64,000 bases of DNA, taken from the NCBI RefSeq assembly GCF_020520425.1, contig NC_079488.1:5805747-5869746 (forward strand), read 5' to 3'. The position numbers and the translations under genes are program-made. Positions 32,708 to 44,078 of the stretch are shown in pieces (position 1 is the first letter of the stretch; the number at the start of each line of letters is the position of its first letter). The notes beneath the pieces are model-generated. The model was not told where the DNA came from, did not search any database, and saw only the letters and a list, made by a program, of their open reading frames with translations. Source of the DNA: Spinacia oleracea. Lineage: Eukaryota > Streptophyta > Magnoliopsida > Caryophyllales > Amaranthaceae.

Positions 32708-35623
32708 GTGTTATCACGAGCCCCTTATTATTTTCATAATCTAAATTGCATGAACATGGTTAAATATTACAAATTTGCAAGAATTAAAAGGGGTGATTAA
32801 TTTTCGTAATTGTTAATTAATTGCAAATTGCGTTTATTTAATTATACGTACGCAGTTTTTCGGCAGTTTCTTCGTTACTCATCCGAATTGAGTGATTTTT
32901 GTGTCAATTCCGCATGTAAAAGGCATTCTAAAATTTTGACAAAAATAATATTTTTCTGCCGAACCCAGAATTCTCAAATTCGAAGCCCAACTATGACTTT
33001 TCGAAGGTTTTAGTTTTTCGAATGCAAAATTTCGTAAATTTAAGATGTTAAATTAAATATTTGCGATTCTTGTTGATAAATCTTGAATTTTTGATTGACC
33101 TACTGCATATGTTTAACAAGTTTGAATGCCTAGTCTTGTTAATTATGCAATCTAATTTGTAATTATGATTAATTTGTTGAAAATTAGAATAATTTAGAAT
33201 TAATTTGATTTTCATAATTAATTATAATTTAATTAGAAACCTATGATTAAAAACCACCATAAAAATTGTAAATTTACGATAAATTTTAAATTTTTATGAC
33301 CTAGACTTGAATCCATAACAATCGGAAATCAATTGGATAATAAATTTTCGATTTTTTCGCCCTAAAATTATGAAATTAATATCATTTATTAATTTGTCAT
33401 TAATTTTAAATATAAATTTTAAATTTTTATGCGATTCGTTCATAAAACTTGCACGCACGAAGCAATGGACGCTTCGTGTTACCCTTAAGGGGTGTTGTAT
33501 AATGCGGGCATGCGACGACGAGCAAGGGAGCTCGTCGCCCGTGCGGCACGAATGCAATGAGCAAGGGCGTAGTGCACGAGCACAAGGCAGCAGCCCTGCC
33601 TTGTGTCGTGTGCCACGAGCAATGAACGAATGGGCATGGGCGAAGGGCGAGCCAAGGCAGTCGCGTGTGGGCAGCAAGCGAGCTGCGCCACAACGCGCGC
33701 TGCCTCGCACAAGAGCCCGCAGCCTCGCGCGCAGCGAGCGCAAGCTCGCGTGCCACGAGCGCTGCGCCCATCATTACTCGCGCGCACAGCGCGCGATGTC
33801 GCCCGCCCAGCGAGCGATGTCGCGCCCCAGCGAGCGATGGCTCGCACGCACAGCGAGCGATGTCGCGCGCCCAGCGAGCGATGTCGCGCGCCCAGCGAGC
33901 GATGGCTCGCGCGCACAGCGAGCGATGTCGCGCGCCCAGCGAGCGATGGCTCGCGCGCCCAGCGAGCGATGTCGCGCGCCCAGCGAGCGATGTCGCGCGC
34001 GCGCACTGCGAGCGATAGCTCGCGTGCGATGAGCGCTGGCGCGCGCAGCGAGCATCAGTGCGTGCGGAGGCTTGCGATAGGGAAGCAACAGCTATGCGAC
34101 GAGCGCATGGGCTGCGCGCACATGGCCAGCAATGGCTGTGTGCGTACGGTCCATGGGCGTGCAACGCGTAGGGTGTTTGCGTTACGATTAGATCGTTTTG
34201 AATGTTTAATTTGAAAATTTCAGTTCACGTAATTTTAATTAATTTTAAAATTAATAATTTGAATTATTTTCTTGGATTTTAATTTTGAATATTATAATTA
34301 TAATAAATGTTATTTATTCTAATTATTTTACTAAAATTAAAATCATGAATTAATTTAAATACGACTGAAATTAAATTAAATTTTTTTTGGATTCAATTAT
34401 AAATTGATATGAGCTTTAAATTTTAATTAAATTTGTATGTTTCCGGTTGGACTAGAAATACATTTTTATGTTTAAAATTGGTAAAGCATGTGAATTTATT
34501 GGTTTAAGTGGGAGCGCTTTTTAGTCATAAACTCTTGATTAGGTCTACAAATCCTTAAGGTTAAAACAACTTGATTAGAATTAATAAGGACTGAATAATT
34601 GGTAGATTATTGGTGCCCTTGATTAATTGCTGCAAATGTTTACGTGATGCATAATGTGTTTTACTAACCAGCTATGTGGGCCATTCATGATAATGAATGG
34701 GTGAATGGTATATATTGTATATGTACTGTTTTGCAGGTTATGAAGTGACTAGTATGGCCCAAATAGGATAGAAAATATGGTCTGCGTACCATTAATTTGA
34801 ATGTAATTGGTCTAAAGTACCAAGGTTATTTTTCAATTCAAATATGGTCTGCGAACCATCAAATAGTTGTAATTAGTTATAGCTTATCCTATTTGAAGAA
34901 AATGGTGCCTCCCACGGAGATTTTCAAGACGGACTTTGAAGTCAAAGCTTCAAGATGAAGTCGGGCCATACTAGATCACAAATATCTTATGCATGTTTTA
35001 AGTTATTTATTGCTTTAAATATGTCTTAAAATGCATGAGATCAAAAGCTTGATTATGTTGCATGATTAAGGATTTTAGTTCACTTAAAATCTAACCAACA
35101 TAGTAAGAGCCTTAAGTTCCAAACTTAAAAAATTGAGTTAAAAGGTGCCATGCCAAAATATACACTTGCTTGGATATCCTTTACATCAATCTAGTAATAG
35201 TTTTCGCTCAGCGAGGTGTTACTTATTGGTCCTAAAGGGGCAAGGTACACAAATAATTGTGAGTACATGTTAGTTTTGGTGAAACTCAACGATATAAGTA
35301 AGGAGTCCTTTTATGTCGTGGCAAATTCGATAGGTTTACCTAATAAGTTCTTAGACGTACCTATCAACCAAGAATAGTTTCTAGACTATTAGCAAAAGGC
35401 TTTTGCTTACCTAAGATGTTCTAGGATTAAGTCGACAAACTGTGCTTAGTTCTTCAATGATTTTAGGATCTTGGAATCATTTTATTCACACCTGCCGGAA
35501 CACATAACTTGAATAAAATGCTTAATAAACATTGAATTATGCATGTATGCTAGAATTTAAGTTTATTAAGAGAAATGTGAATGGTTATTTATTTGTTTAT
35601 TCTTTTCAATTGTAGTTTTTAAT
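32708..35623. other. Long non-coding leader of the copia element
   Basis: 2.9 kb lie between the 5' LTR and the polyprotein start. The first 750 and last 1400 bases are AT-rich without a gene. The middle (about 33470-34190) is strongly GC-rich with the ten-copy repeat listed separately. Many overlapping frames appear in the GC-rich part in all directions because stop codons are rare there; none has features of a protein. Confidence 0.75.
33775..34030. repeat. GC-rich tandem array with AGCGAGCGATG core
   Basis: About ten units of 21-25 bp share the core CAGCGAGCGATG followed by either TCGCGCGCC or GCTCGCGCGC. The two unit types alternate irregularly. CpG density is extreme compared with the surrounding AT-rich DNA, and the sequence is partly self-complementary (GCGAGC / GCTCGC). 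It lies in the leader of an apparently young copia element. Confidence 0.9.
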
Positions 35624-38600
35624 ATGGCAAACAACAATTCATTCAACATTCGATCAATTCTCGAAAAGGAGAAGTTGAACGGGAAAAACTTCCTTGACTG
35701 GCAAAGGAACTTGCAAATAGTTCTTATGCAGGAAGAAAAGGAGTATGTCCTAGATGAGGCGATGCCCGAAGCTCCAGGCGACGGGGTCACTCAGGCAGCC
35801 CTCAATCGTTGGATTGATGCCAACAAGGATGTGAAATGTCTAATGCTCGCCACCATGAGTGCGGATCTGCAGAAAACGTTCATCAACTCAGATGCTTTCA
35901 CAATCATCAGTGAGTTGAAGAACATGTTCCAAGATCTGGCTCGAGTCGAAAGATTCGAGACTCATAGGCAAATTCTTGAGACCAAGCTCAAGAAAGGCGA
36001 GCCCGTAAGTCCACATGTTCTCAAAATGATTGGACTCATTGAGAATATGAGTCGGCTGGATCAGCAATTTTCTCAGGAAATGGCTATAGACACCATCCTC
36101 CATTCTCTTCATAGCGGGTATGATCAGTTCAAACTGAACTACAGTATGAATAGTCTGGAAAAAACGCTCACTGAGCTTCACGGTATGCTGAAGACCGCTG
36201 AAAAGACGCTCAAAAGTGATAAGCAGGATGTGCTTATGGTGCGTGGGGGCAAGTTCAAGAAATCTGGAAAGAAGAGGAATGCTAAGAAAGGTGGCAACAA
36301 GGCCAGCCCAACTAAGCAAACTGGCGCCAAATCTGCAAAGAGAAAGGTCAGTCAACCCACTTCTGAATCCGAATGCTTCTACTGTAAGAAGAAGGGGCAT
36401 TGGAAGAGAGATTGCTTGAAGCTAAAGGAAGATCAGAAGAACGGAACAGTCGTTCCATCTTCAGGTATTTTCGTTATAGACTGTATACTTGCTAATTCAA
36501 CTTCTTGGGTATTAGATACAGGTTGTGGCTCACACTTATGTTCCAATCCACAGGGACTAAGAAGAAGTAGAAAGTTAAGCAAGGGTGAAGTCGACCTACG
36601 AGTGGGAAATGGAGCACGGATTGCTGCATTAGCCGTAGGAACTTACTATTTGTCGTTGCCCTCCGGGCTAGTTTTGGAACTGGAAGAATGTTTCCATGTT
36701 CCAAGTCTTACTAAAAACATCATTTCAGTTTCTTGCTTAGATGCTAAGGGATTTTCCTTTATAATAAAAGACAATAGTTGTTCGTTTTATTTTAAAGAGA
36801 TGTTTTATGGATCTGCTAGATTAGTCAATGGACTTTATTTATTAGATCACGACAAACAAGTATATAACATAAATACCAAAAGGGCCAAAAAGGATGATTC
36901 AGATCTCACCTATCTGTGGCATTGTCGATTAGGCCATATAAACTTGAAACGCTTAGAAAGACTTCAAAGGGAAGGAATTCTAGAACCATTTGACTTAGAG
37001 GATTATGGTAAATGCGAATCATGTTTACTTGGCAAAATGACAAAGCAACCTTTCTCTAAAGTTGGAGAAAGAGCAAATGAACTATTGGGTTTAATCCATA
37101 CAGATGTATGTGGACCAATGAGTACAAATGCTAGAGGTGGTTTCAGCTACTTTATCACTTTCACTGATGACTTCAGTAGGTATGGTTATGTCTACCTAAT
37201 GAAGCATAAGTCTGAATCCTTTGACAAATTCAAGGAATTTCAGAGTGAAGTAGAGAATCAATTAGGCAAGAAGATCAAGGCACTGCGGTCTGATAGAGGC
37301 GGTGAATATCTGAGCTATGAATTTGATGACCATCTGAAAGAATGTGGAATTCTATCAGAATTGACTCCTCCTGGAACACCACAATGGAACGGTGTGTCAG
37401 AACGGAGGAACAGAACCTTGCTAGACATGGTCAGGTCAATGATGGGTCAGGCCGAACTTCCATTAGAATTTTGGGGACATGCACTAAATACAGCTGCACT
37501 CACTATAAATAGAGCTCCGTCTAAAGCTGTCGAAAAGACTCCATACGAATTATGGTTTGGAAAGCCTCCAAATGTGTCTTTTCTTAAGATTTGGGGATGT
37601 GAAGTATACGTCAAACGATTAATTTCAGACAAACTTCATCCAAAATCTGACAAATGTATCCTTGTGGGCTATCCAAAGGAAACAAAGGGGTATTACTTCT
37701 ACAATACATCTGAGAACAAAGTGTTTGTTGCTCGAGATGGTGTCTTTTTGGAGAAGGATCACATTTCCAAAATGACAAGTGGGAGAAAAGTAGACCTCGA
37801 AGAAATTCGAGTCGAACAACAAACTCTAGAGAATGCTCAAGATGACATTCAGGATGAAACTCAGAGATCTTTAGAAGAATCTGGTGAGAATCATGGTCAA
37901 TCTAGAAATGTTACCCCGCGTAGATCGCAAAGATATAGATCTCAACCGGAAAGGTACTTAGGTATTTTGACGAACGAGAGCTATGACGTTCTATTACTTG
38001 AAAGTGATGAACCTGCGACTTACAAGCAAGCTATGACGAGCCCTAGCTCCAAGCAATGGCAAGAAGCCATGCAATCTGAATTAGACTCCATGTCTGAAAA
38101 CCAAGTATGGGATTTGGTCGATTTGCCAGATGGCTACCAAGCCATTGGAAGCAAATGGGTTTTCAAACTGAAAAAGGACAAGGATGGGAAACTTGAAGTT
38201 TTCAAAGCTAGATTGGTTGCAAAAGGTTACAGGCAAGTCCACGGTGTGGATTACGATGAAACCTTTTCACCAGTTGCAATGCTAAAGTCTATTCGAATAA
38301 TGTTAGCAATCGCTGCATATTACGATTACGAAATATGGCAGATGGATGTCAAAACTGCTTTCTTAAACGGCGTTTTAACAGAAACTGTGTTTATGACACA
38401 GCCTGAAGGTTTTGAGGATCCAAAGAATGCTAAAAAGGTATGCAAGCTAAAGAAGTCAATCTACGGATTGAAGCAGGCATCCAGGAGCTGGAATATACGT
38501 TTTGATGAAGCAGTCAGTGACTTTGGTTTCATCAAGAACGCGGACGAATCTTGTGTATACAAGAAGGTCAGTGGGAGCAAAATTGCTTTCCTAGTATTAT

Positions 38601-39589
38601 ATGTCGACGACATATTGCTTATCGGAAATGACATTCCTATGTTGAACTCTGTCAAGATTTGGCTTGGGAAATGTTTTTCGATGAAGGATCTAGGAGAAGC
38701 ACAGTACATATTGGGCATCAAGATTTACAGAGATAGATCTAAAAAGATGATTGGACTTAGTCAAAGCACTTATATCAATAAGGTGCTTGATAGGTTCAAG
38801 ATGGCGGACTCCAAGCGAGGCTACCTACCCATGTCTCATGGAATGACTCTAAGCAAGACTCAGTGCCCAAAACCGCTTGATGAGCGTAGACGAATGAATG
38901 GGATTCCATATGCATCATTGATTGGTTCAATAATGTATGCTATGATATGTACACGCCCGGATGTTGCGTACGCACTCAGTGCTACGAGCAGATACCAGTC
39001 AGACCCAGGAGAGGCGCATTGGACTGCTGCCAAGAATATTCTGAAGTACCTGAAAAGGCACAAAGATGACTTCCTGGTCTATGGTGGAGATGATGAATTA
39101 ATTGTTAAAGGCTATACGGACGCAAGTTTCCAAACCGACAAAGATGATTTCAGATCACAGTCTGGGTTTGTCTTCTGCCTCAACGGAGGAGCAGTAAGCT
39201 GGAAAAGTGCTAAGCAAAGCACCATTGCGGATTCTACAACTGAAGCGGAGTACATTGCTGCACATGAAGCAGCAAAGGAAGCTATATGGCTAAGGAAGTT
39301 CATAGGAGAACTTGGTGTAGTCCCCTCCATTAAAGGACCAATAGCCCTGTATTGTGATAATAACGGAGCTATTGCACAGGCAAAAGAGCCTAGACACCAC
39401 CAGAGAGTCAAGCATGTACTTCGTAGATTTCACCTTCTACGAGAGTTCGTTGAAAGAAAAGAAGTCGAGATAAGCAAAATTGGAACTGATGACAACATAT
39501 CAGATCCATTAACTAAACCTCTGCCGCAATCGAAGCACAACTCGCACACTGCAGCTATGGGAATCAAGCATATTGGAGAATGGCTTTGA
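35624..39589 (+). CDS. Copia gag-pol polyprotein, intact (1321 aa)
   Basis: A single uninterrupted frame starts MANNNSFNIRS. Domains in order: gag capsid (about 1-235); zinc knuckle CFYCKKKGHWKRDC (about 249-262); protease WVLDTGCGSHLC (about 294); GAG-pre-integrase and integrase core with HTDVCGPM, RSDRGGEY (about 557) and SERRNR; reverse transcriptase with KWVFKLKKD, QMDVKTAFLNG and YVDDILLIGND (about 992); RNase H with GYTDASFQTD (about 1164) and STTEAEYIAA. The length is normal for copia polyproteins. All catalytic acidic residues I looked for are present. Embedded in an old dead Tat element, it is clearly a later arrival. Confidence 0.96.
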   Translation: MANNNSFNIRSILEKEKLNGKNFLDWQRNLQIVLMQEEKEYVLDEAMPEAPGDGVTQAALNRWIDANKDVKCLMLATMSADLQKTFINSDAFTIISELKNMFQDLARVERFETHRQILETKLKKGEPVSPHVLKMIGLIENMSRLDQQFSQEMAIDTILHSLHSGYDQFKLNYSMNSLEKTLTELHGMLKTAEKTLKSDKQDVLMVRGGKFKKSGKKRNAKKGGNKASPTKQTGAKSAKRKVSQPTSESECFYCKKKGHWKRDCLKLKEDQKNGTVVPSSGIFVIDCILANSTSWVLDTGCGSHLCSNPQGLRRSRKLSKGEVDLRVGNGARIAALAVGTYYLSLPSGLVLELEECFHVPSLTKNIISVSCLDAKGFSFIIKDNSCSFYFKEMFYGSARLVNGLYLLDHDKQVYNINTKRAKKDDSDLTYLWHCRLGHINLKRLERLQREGILEPFDLEDYGKCESCLLGKMTKQPFSKVGERANELLGLIHTDVCGPMSTNARGGFSYFITFTDDFSRYGYVYLMKHKSESFDKFKEFQSEVENQLGKKIKALRSDRGGEYLSYEFDDHLKECGILSELTPPGTPQWNGVSERRNRTLLDMVRSMMGQAELPLEFWGHALNTAALTINRAPSKAVEKTPYELWFGKPPNVSFLKIWGCEVYVKRLISDKLHPKSDKCILVGYPKETKGYYFYNTSENKVFVARDGVFLEKDHISKMTSGRKVDLEEIRVEQQTLENAQDDIQDETQRSLEESGENHGQSRNVTPRRSQRYRSQPERYLGILTNESYDVLLLESDEPATYKQAMTSPSSKQWQEAMQSELDSMSENQVWDLVDLPDGYQAIGSKWVFKLKKDKDGKLEVFKARLVAKGYRQVHGVDYDETFSPVAMLKSIRIMLAIAAYYDYEIWQMDVKTAFLNGVLTETVFMTQPEGFEDPKNAKKVCKLKKSIYGLKQASRSWNIRFDEAVSDFGFIKNADESCVYKKVSGSKIAFLVLYVDDILLIGNDIPMLNSVKIWLGKCFSMKDLGEAQYILGIKIYRDRSKKMIGLSQSTYINKVLDRFKMADSKRGYLPMSHGMTLSKTQCPKPLDERRRMNGIPYASLIGSIMYAMICTRPDVAYALSATSRYQSDPGEAHWTAAKNILKYLKRHKDDFLVYGGDDELIVKGYTDASFQTDKDDFRSQSGFVFCLNGGAVSWKSAKQSTIADSTTEAEYIAAHEAAKEAIWLRKFIGELGVVPSIKGPIALYCDNNGAIAQAKEPRHHQRVKHVLRRFHLLREFVERKEVEISKIGTDDNISDPLTKPLPQSKHNSHTAAMGIKHIGEWL

Positions 39590-40453
39590 TGTCTCTGTTT
39601 AATGTTTTAAAGTTTTAGAGTTTAAATCTTTGTAAAACATTATTGGTTAATCATTCACAATAAATGAAAGGAATTCATTTTTCCATTTAATTTGTGGTTT
39701 ATTAAATGATGAGTCCCTTCAACTTGACGATATATTCAAGATAGACTGTCAGGACCAGTCCTGTGACTAAGAAATGTCTATCAAGTGAACTTGAATGTCA
39801 AAGGTTGAAAATGGTCCCTAATCGGAGTTTTCTATAAAATTGGACGCATAGAAAACGTTAGACGATTAGAATGCAAGATGACTAGTAGTTCTGTTTCTTG
39901 AACTATGTAGACATGGCAATGTCATAATCATTTGCATAGATACTTACTTTGGGAAGACTAGTATCGGACAAGACCTATGAAACTTTACTATAAGAGATGA
40001 AAGTCTGTCATAAGTAAATTTCATTAAATTATTAGACACTAAATCCTCAATACCTGAGTGATTTGAGATTACTTGTTTGAGAACTGGTTGCTTTGACGTT
40101 GACCAACCGTCGCACCGTAAAAGGAGGCTATAAAGGCAACGCTCAGGTAATCACCTATCAAACGAAGTCTAATCTCAAGATCGCAAGATTGGGATTGTCC
40201 TCCCATAAATCGGGAAGAGATGCTTAAAAGTTGTACAAGGCCACTCGGAGAGCTAGAAACTGTGAAATGCATGGCCGTGCTCGGATGAATCATAGGCTAT
40301 GATTATCTGTTTATTTGATCAGTTGAACTCTGAAACCGAGGAACACCTCTGGACATAATAAGGATGACAACTCTTACCTTATGTTCAAGAGCAAGCATCG
40401 AGCGACAAAGGAATTAGGAAATGCACACTTGTCCCTAAGGACAAGTGGGAGAC
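39590..40453. other. Copia 3' non-coding region
   Basis: 864 bases between the polyprotein stop and the 3' LTR. No frame of note. The last bases (ACAAGTGGGAGAC, 40441-40453) are the polypurine tract used to start plus-strand synthesis. Confidence 0.7.
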
Positions 40454-41811
40454 TGAAGGAAATAATGCCCTTGGTCCAAGTATGCATTCTATGTTAAGTC
40501 TAATAAATGCGGTTCAGTATTAATTAACAAGTTAATAATTCAGTGAGATCAAGTGAGCTGAATGCCTAGCTAGAGGCCGCTTCAGTTCAAGTGGAATTAA
40601 TGATATTAATCCACAGCTTACTCTTGACTGAACCCGTAGGGTCACACAAATAGTACGTAAACGGATCAAGTATTTAATGGCATTAAATACTCCATCTATG
40701 AATATTCGGAACCGACGGATCTAGGTTTCAGTGGGAGCTAAGATCGTCACAGGCAAGAAATGAATACTCCGGAAACGATGATATTGCCGGAAACGGAAAT
40801 ATGGATCGTATCGGAAATATGAATATTATCCAAGTCGTAGATGTTGCCGGAAACGGAAACATGGTACGTATCGGAAAATATTATTGGAAATGGAAATATT
40901 ACCAGAATCGGAAATATTGCCGGAAACGGAAATATTGTCAGAATTGGAAATATTACCGGAATCGGAAAATAATTCCGGAAACGGAAATATTAAATATTTG
41001 TTCGAAACGGAAATTAATTCCGGAATCGGAAATATTAAATATTCCGGAACTGGAAATTTAATCGGAAGCGTATCGTACGAATTAGCATCGGACGAGGCCT
41101 GCCGGACGAAGGGCCAGCACGAAGCCGGGCCATCGCCCAGCAAGCACGCGCGCCACAAGCCCAACCAAGGCAGCGCCCAGGCCTACCGCAAGGCAGGCCC
41201 AGCGCGCGCCAAGGCCACGGATGCGTGGGCCGCGCTGCGTGGGCTGCTGCTCGCACGCGCATGGGCAGCCCTTGTGGCTGCCGTGTGTGTGTGAGTTTGT
41301 GCTCATGCGTGATTCCTAAATCTACAAGAGTTAGTGTATGATTAAATTTCTATTCCTAATTGGATAAATTAATTAAATAGAATTCATGTAGGATTCTAAT
41401 TTCAATTAATTCGTATCCTACTAGGATTACGATTCCTTTTCCGTAACTCTATAAATAAAGGCCTAGGGGTCATTATTTATACACAAGTTTTAAGTATTCA
41501 AAACTAAGATTTTTAAGCAGAAAAATCAGCCAATATTCTTGCCTACCTAACCGAAAATATTAGAACCTTAAGGGCGATTCTAGTTGGTCAATCTTAAGGC
41601 GGATCCGGACGTGCTGTGGACTATCTACGGAGGGACGACACTTGGAGTCCTAAAGACTTGTTCTTGTTCGGTTCGGGCGCAGCTAGGGAAGGCACGCAAC
41701 AAAGAGTATGCATCTAAACTATGCTAAATGATTATGTGTAAATAATATGTTTCCTGGCTTTATGGTTTTTCCGCATGATTTATGAACTGTCATATGAATC
41801 ATAACCTAACA
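40454..41811 (+). repeat. Copia 3' LTR
   Basis: 1358 bp, same length as the 5' LTR and almost identical. The two visible differences are T/A in the ATCT(T/A)GG stretch near 40722 and T/G in CCTA(T/G)GGGTC near 41464. Confidence 0.95.
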
Positions 41812-41960
41812 AATATCGCAGAATGTTTTATGAGTTTTGTCCTGGCCAAAGCCAGGACAATTCGAAAATTTGGGAGCAGCCCAAAGGGTTCGCCAAATAT
41901 CGCAGAACGTTTTACAAGTTTTGCTCTGGCCAAGGCCAGAACAATGCAAGGGCAAAAAAG
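41812..41960 (+). repeat. 83-bp tandem repeat array, right part
   Basis: Continuation of the array at 31005-31349, with at least two further, more diverged units (ATATCGCAGAA starts at about 41813 and 41896). Joining the two parts across the copia insertion gives about six units. Confidence 0.85.
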
Positions 41961-42265
41961 ATATCGAAAATTTGGCTAAGTACTTAGTGACACAACACAG
42001 AAAAACACATGCCGGCGGCTATACCTTCATTAAAGAATCAAGGGAAAAGATAAAGTGCAGCCCTACAAAATGGCCCTGGGAGACCAAAAAATCGACCCAA
42101 ACAAACGATGTTCCAAAAGGCAAATGATTACCAAATATTGTTTTAAAAGGCGACACAGGCGCCATCAAAATAAGCTAAAATATAAAAATAACATTGTTTA
42201 AAGCTAGATTATTACATAACAGATCCGGTGACACAAGAAGAGCAAGGTGATAGCCGCCACACCCA
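41961..42265. other. Tat spacer downstream of the antisense gene
   Basis: Non-coding stretch between the repeats and the stop of the antisense gene; on the - strand it would be that gene's 3' untranslated region and terminator. No signal could be placed with certainty. Confidence 0.4.
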
Positions 42266-42937
42266 TTATTCATCATTGCCTTCAGCGTCGCCCTCGTCGG
42301 AGAAAGGAAAATCCCCTGGGTGAAGATTCTCGACGCAATAATCAGGCACTTCGTTTGGCTCTGCTACGCGACCTGCGGCAACCTCAGCTTCTCGCAACTC
42401 CCTAAGGATAGGGAGGTGCAGACCAGCAAGCCAATCCTCCTCAACCAATGCCCAATCAATCTGCGGGTACTTGCTCTTGATTATCAAGGAAGCTGCCTTC
42501 CAACCGCCGTCATACCTCTGAGTTAGAAGAGCATACTGAGCATCAGACCGGCAAAATTCTCGCACAGCGGCAGCTACCTCCTTTTGCACATATCGACATA
42601 GGTCTGCTAGCTCATCGGCATGCCTCTGCTCAGCAAGACTCCACTTCTCTGCCAGCTCCTCAGTGCGTTTTCTGTATGCTTCTACTTCTGCCTGAGCCTT
42701 AGCCAAATTTTCCCCAGCTGGACGCAGAGCCACAACCTCGCTAGCCAGGTTATCTCTTTCAACAGAGATAGCCTGCACATTGGCATTGTCAATTGTAAGC
42801 GAGGAAGAAGCTCTTTCATTCTCCAAGGTCAAATCCCGGATTTGCCTGTCCCTATCTTCCAGCAGAGCTAGGTGCTCATCGTGCTTCCTCTGATAATAAA
42901 TGAAGAAGTCACAGAGCTCCTTCACAGCACCCCCAGC

Positions 42938-43053
42938 CTAAAAGAAAAACACACAAAAAATGACTAAGCGTAAATATGAGTAAAAGCCAAAGGAAGAAAC
43001 ACACACAAAAAAAATAGCTAAGTGTAAAATGCAACATAAACCACAAAGGTTAC
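42938..43053 (-). other. Intron 2 of the antisense gene
   Basis: Begins GTAACC after a codon for Glu and ends TTTTAG before GCTGGGGG. Pyrimidine-rich near the acceptor. Removing it joins the two frames in phase 0; reading through it gives a stop soon after the donor. Confidence 0.7.
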
Positions 43054-43988
43054 CTCCAATACTTTTTGACAAGCATTAGCCACTGGAGTATAAACACGTT
43101 CACGTGGATGGTCAGCTGGCAGCGCTATTCCCCTCAACATCTGATATGCCAACGTTCCGCCCTTCTCTGGGAAGCTGGCATATAAGGACTCATTAGCTCT
43201 AACATCCCAATTGGGAACAAAGATATCCTCGCTAATCGGCGCGGTGGGGAAGAAGGCAGCCAGTTCCGGGTTCACCTCAGGGCGAACGTCAATGGTCTCC
43301 TTCTCCAAAAACTCCCTGTTCCTAATATTCACATAAGAGGGGATGGAGGACTCAGGCAACTTCAATTGCTCCTCCAAATAAGCAGCGAGAGCAGCGGATG
43401 AAATCGGGAGAGAGGCAGTACTTTGGTTTGCAGGAATGGAAGCTTGGGTCTGCTCCTGCGAGCGAGAACTCTCCCCAGTGCAGTGACACTTGCCTTCACG
43501 CTGCACAAAAGGAACGTCCCGCTCCTCAGCCACAATCTCCACCTGCTTAGAGACAGAAGAATTCACGACTTAGTCTGCAGCAGTCCCCGCAGCGTCGACA
43601 GAAACGCCTTCCATCTCAGAACGAGACCGGCGCTGGCCTGCAACATTACCTCCTCCACGAGTGGTATGACCTCGCCGCGCAGAGGCAGGAGTGGAAGGGG
43701 TAGCTTGAGGAGCAGGGGCAGAACGCGGTGCTGAGGTGCCTGCCCCAATGACCACTCCAACAGAGCCCCCACCTCTGCCAGTGCGGCCAACCATAGAGCC
43801 TCCACCCCTAGCAGTACGACTAGCAGCAGAACTCCCCCCCCGGACAGTTCGACGAGAGCTAGCTCTACGTCCGCCAACAACATCAGCTATAGTTCGGTAG
43901 GTGTTGGCGGGATCCTCTGTCGGCTCGTTAGTCTGTGGGGTTCCGTCAGCTGCCAATCCCAAAGAACTCATGTCGAGATACTGACGAC

Positions 43989-44078
43989 CTAGCAGGACAG
44001 AGAAACACAGAAAAGTGTCACAAAAAAAAAAAAAAACTAAGTACAAAAACAGGGTTGTCAAAGGAAAGGATAATGTAC
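43989..44078 (-). other. Intron 1 of the antisense gene
   Basis: Begins GTACATTATCC and ends CCTGCTAG, with a long T run near the acceptor. Length is 90 bp, a multiple of three without a stop, so the frame stays open even when it is not removed. The hydrophobic Phe-rich translation of this stretch fits an intron rather than protein. Confidence 0.65.

Larger units (their letters stand above)
31350..41811 (+). mobile_element. Full-length, coding-intact Ty1/copia retrotransposon
   Basis: Two 1358-bp LTRs (31350-32707 and 40454-41811) begin TGAAGG and end CTAACA. AATAT duplicates at 31345-31349 and 41812-41816. By eye the LTRs differ at only about two positions (near 31617 and 32359 in the left copy), so insertion is recent. 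A primer-site-like TGTTATCACGAGCC follows the 5' LTR and the purine tract ACAAGTGGGAGAC precedes the 3' LTR. One uninterrupted polyprotein frame lies at 35624-39589. A leader of 2.9 kb with a GC-rich repeat array is unusual. It has the parts for being autonomous. Confidence 0.95.

Noticed and set aside
33294..34214. Several long overlapping frames on both strands, up to 245 codons
   Set aside because: They lie in the GC-rich repeat part of the copia leader, where stop codons are rare in all frames. They are low-complexity Arg/Ala/Ser strings without any domain.
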